NCBI GenBank assembly: GCA_000436915.1
Contig: HF994129.1
Coordinates: 11,119 to 19,032 of the forward strand
From: Prevotella sp. CAG:1092
Lineage (GTDB): Bacteria > Bacteroidota > Bacteroidia > Bacteroidales > Bacteroidaceae
Direction: 5' to 3'
DNA: 7,914 bases
The notes under the pieces were generated by a model. It did no database searches. It was not told where the DNA came from and was given only the letters and a program-made list of their open reading frames with translations. Positions 6,013-7,914 of the stretch are shown piece after piece (the first letter of the stretch is position 1; each line of letters starts with the position of its first letter). The translations under genes and the position numbers were made by a program.

Positions 6013-7914
6013 GTGCCTTACCCTGCGGTAGCTTTGCCTCCACCTTTTCTATATCGGCTGTGGTGATGGTGCTCTCGTTGGTAGTATCTCCTTGCATAAA
6101 AATGCGCTCCGAGAGAGTAGGGATTATACTGTTGTCTATCAGCTGTTCCATCCATCGCGCGTTGCTAAACTCTCTTTCATGCCTTGCCGTTTGTTGCTCG
6201 ATGATGTCCTTTAGCTTTGCCTTAGCGTCGGGCGTGATGTCGAGGTCGTAGGCATTGAGATATCTCATTCCTATCTCCATTAGCTCGTCGGCATCATAGT
6301 CGTCGAATTTCAGATGATATGGAAATCTGCCTTTCAGTCCTTGGTTAGCCATAAGCATACGCTCCATATCATTCTCGTAGCCTGCAAGTATCACCACCAT
6401 GTCGGGCGATTGCTCAGCCAGCACCGTTAGCAAACATTCTATAGCCCTGTAGCCATAGTCTTTGCGGTCGTCGGTGGTGTCGCAGAGAGTGTAAGCCTCG
6501 TCTATAAACAGCACGTTGCCTTGTGCCTGTTGCAATAGTTGCTGCATGTTCTCTTCCGTTTGTCCGATAAACCTTCCCACAATAGTGCTTCGCTCTGCCA
6601 TCACCACATCGCCTTTCGATAATATACCGAGCGAATGCAATATCTTGCCAAGCTTCTTTGCTATCGTAGTCTTGCCTGTGCCAGGGTTGCCGGTGAATAT
6701 CATGTGGTATACACCTGTTGCGCAGTTGCCCTTACCTTCTTTGCGCCTTTTTGCGTCGAAGGCAGCCTTCATGCTCAATGCCGTGATGGTATCTTTCACG
6801 CTCTTTAAGCCCACCATACCGTTTATCTCGCCTAAGCTTTCAGCCAATGGCGCCACCATGTTGTCCGTAGAGCTCCAGTCTATATCGTCAGGCTCTATAG
6901 TGGTGAGAAATTTCATACGTTCGCATTCCTTGCCTTCGCCATCGGCAAACATGCGGTTGCAGAATCGTGGCATTATGGCTCGCTCTATGAAGCTGGCACA
7001 GAAGTCGATGCCGTCTATGGCGAGGTTGCTTTTAGCGATGCGCCTTGTTAGTCCTACCACCAACTTTCTCTCTGCCGTAGCCGATAGCTTTAGGTCTTTG
7101 CTCTCCAACGCTTTTTGTATGCCGTGGACAGCATCCGTTATGCTGAGCGCAGGGAAGCTAAGACGATTCTCTTTACTTACTATATTCAGCAGCGAAGGAT
7201 AAGTATCCTCCAACCTTCTCAGTTCCGACTCTGTGCCGTGGAATATCAGTATCAGGTCGTCTAAGTTTCTGAGCCTTTCCTCCAAAGCCCTAACTATAAT
7301 CTTGCCGTTTAGCCACATCATGCTGTTGGCATTCCTTATAAACACCACCTTTCTGTCGCCATCTATCCTCTCCTTGATGCTATCTGCAGGATTTATGGTT
7401 GTGCACGAGCAGTTTATCTCCGCAATATCTATCTCTGCCTGAGTGTAGTTGGGAAATGCGCAGCAGGCATAATCTTCTATCAGCTGTTCCTCTTGCTTTC
7501 CGCCCTTGCCATAGAATATATGGTGTTTGCATGGCGTTATGTCGCTTACGATACCCCTGCGATATAGCAGGTTGTGGATATATGCGCGATGGAATAGCAG
7601 TCCACGCTCCTTGATGTTTCTGCATCCAGCAGCGTTGAGTAGGTCTTGCATCTTCGCTATCGAGTCGGCACGCCTCGCCATAAGATATAATGGCGAAGAA
7701 GCCTCCATGGTCTCTATACTGCCCACCATGACTTTGCCTTCGGAAGATATGCTAATGGTAATCTTAGCGAAAGGCACACCGTTATGTCTAACAAAGCAAT
7801 AGTATTCTCCTTCTGTCCAGGCGTAAGCCGACTGCACGATAGCTCTCGCCACGCCCTTGTTGCCAGCTTTGGTCTTTGCAGCATTGCCCATCAGCATCAA
7901 CGAACTGTCGAAAC
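5993..7914 (-). CDS. AAA+ ATPase, CbbX/SpoVK-like, with degenerate first AAA module (5' end may lie outside window)
   Basis: The frame has no stop up to the right edge. Possible starts are TTG at 7900, ATG at 7897 or ATG at 7891, but codons upstream (FDSS) remain open, so the true start may lie beyond the window. Numbering from 7900 gives 635 residues. The C-terminal AAA module is intact: IFTGNPGTGKTT (401-412, K410) is Walker A, VLFIDEAYTL (463-472, D467/E468) Walker B, VVILAGYEND (502-511) the sensor 1 strand, GLKGRF (521-526, R525) the arginine finger, and SNARWMEQLID (579-589, R582) sensor 2 in the lid. This is the CbbX/SpoVK/EccA-like clade of ring-forming remodelling ATPases. Residues about 125-290 look like a second, dead copy: HHIFYGKGGK (126-135) at the Walker A position, VVFIRN (185-190) at Walker B, and LILIFHGTE (216-224) at sensor 1. 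Residues 1-120 match nothing I know. No signal peptide or membrane segment is seen, so it is probably cytosolic. Its substrate is unknown. Confidence 0.87.
   Translation of the reverse strand, partial: FDSSLMLMGNAAKTKAGNKGVARAIVQSAYAWTEGEYYCFVRHNGVPFAKITISISSEGKVMVGSIETMEASSPLYLMARRADSIAKMQDLLNAAGCRNIKERGLLFHRAYIHNLLYRRGIVSDITPCKHHIFYGKGGKQEEQLIEDYACCAFPNYTQAEIDIAEINCSCTTINPADSIKERIDGDRKVVFIRNANSMMWLNGKIIVRALEERLRNLDDLILIFHGTESELRRLEDTYPSLLNIVSKENRLSFPALSITDAVHGIQKALESKDLKLSATAERKLVVGLTRRIAKSNLAIDGIDFCASFIERAIMPRFCNRMFADGEGKECERMKFLTTIEPDDIDWSSTDNMVAPLAESLGEINGMVGLKSVKDTITALSMKAAFDAKRRKEGKGNCATGVYHMIFTGNPGTGKTTIAKKLGKILHSLGILSKGDVVMAERSTIVGRFIGQTEENMQQLLQQAQGNVLFIDEAYTLCDTTDDRKDYGYRAIECLLTVLAEQSPDMVVILAGYENDMERMLMANQGLKGRFPYHLKFDDYDADELMEIGMRYLNAYDLDITPDAKAKLKDIIEQQTARHEREFSNARWMEQLIDNSIIPTLSERIFMQGDTTNESTITTADIEKVEAKLPQGKAQKKIGF

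Noticed and set aside
6516..7202. 228-codon plus-strand frame opposite the AAA Walker region
   Set aside because: It is antisense to intact Walker A and B motifs, has no promoter, and its serine- and leucine-rich translation is typical of shadow frames.
1..7914. CRISPR array, tRNA or rRNA gene, or defence island
   Set aside because: No regularly spaced repeats, cloverleaf-like stretches or rRNA sequence were seen on reading the window, and the gene content is mostly housekeeping.

Overview
The window looks like a chromosomal segment from a member of the Bacteroidota, most likely a Prevotella-like member of the Bacteroidales. Four things point there. The xerD promoter matches the Bacteroidota consensus (TTTG, 19-base spacer, TAACTTTG). 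Shine-Dalgarno sequences are missing before the readable gene starts. Base composition is moderate, with AT-rich spacers. The proteins themselves (a PqqL-type periplasmic M16 protease, a RAYT-like transposase with an extra C-terminal domain, a SpoVK/CbbX-like AAA protein) resemble those familiar from this group. The assignment is inference; no rRNA or other marker gene is present.

Layout. Positions 1-894 (minus) hold the first 298 codons of a Y1/RAYT-type HUH transposase that runs off the left edge. It carries a C-terminal region resembling a DprA/Smf-type fold. Positions 943-1572 (minus) encode a class I SAM-dependent O-methyltransferase, and 1588-2013 (minus) encode type II 3-dehydroquinate dehydratase (AroQ). 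These last two are 15 bases apart and probably form an operon, with the transposase 48 bases further downstream on the same strand. A 125-base divergent region separates aroQ from xerD (2139-3080, plus). It contains a textbook xerD promoter and a weaker opposing candidate that overlaps it. Thirty AT-rich bases after xerD comes a 939-residue exported M16 zinc protease (3111-5930, plus). It meets, tail to tail, a large AAA+ protein (5993-7914, minus, open at the right edge). A 17-bp hairpin terminator lies between them and overlaps the last codons of the AAA gene.

How they work together. Most of this is housekeeping: shikimate pathway (AroQ), chromosome dimer resolution (XerD), cell-envelope proteolysis (M16). 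No defence island, CRISPR array, RNA gene or prophage is visible. The points that merit a second look are the domain make-up of the RAYT-like protein and the repeat-palindrome-repeat just upstream of it; the degenerate first AAA module in the AAA+ protein; the terminator embedded in a coding end; and the overlapping, opposed promoters between aroQ and xerD. There are no gene-free stretches longer than 300 bases.
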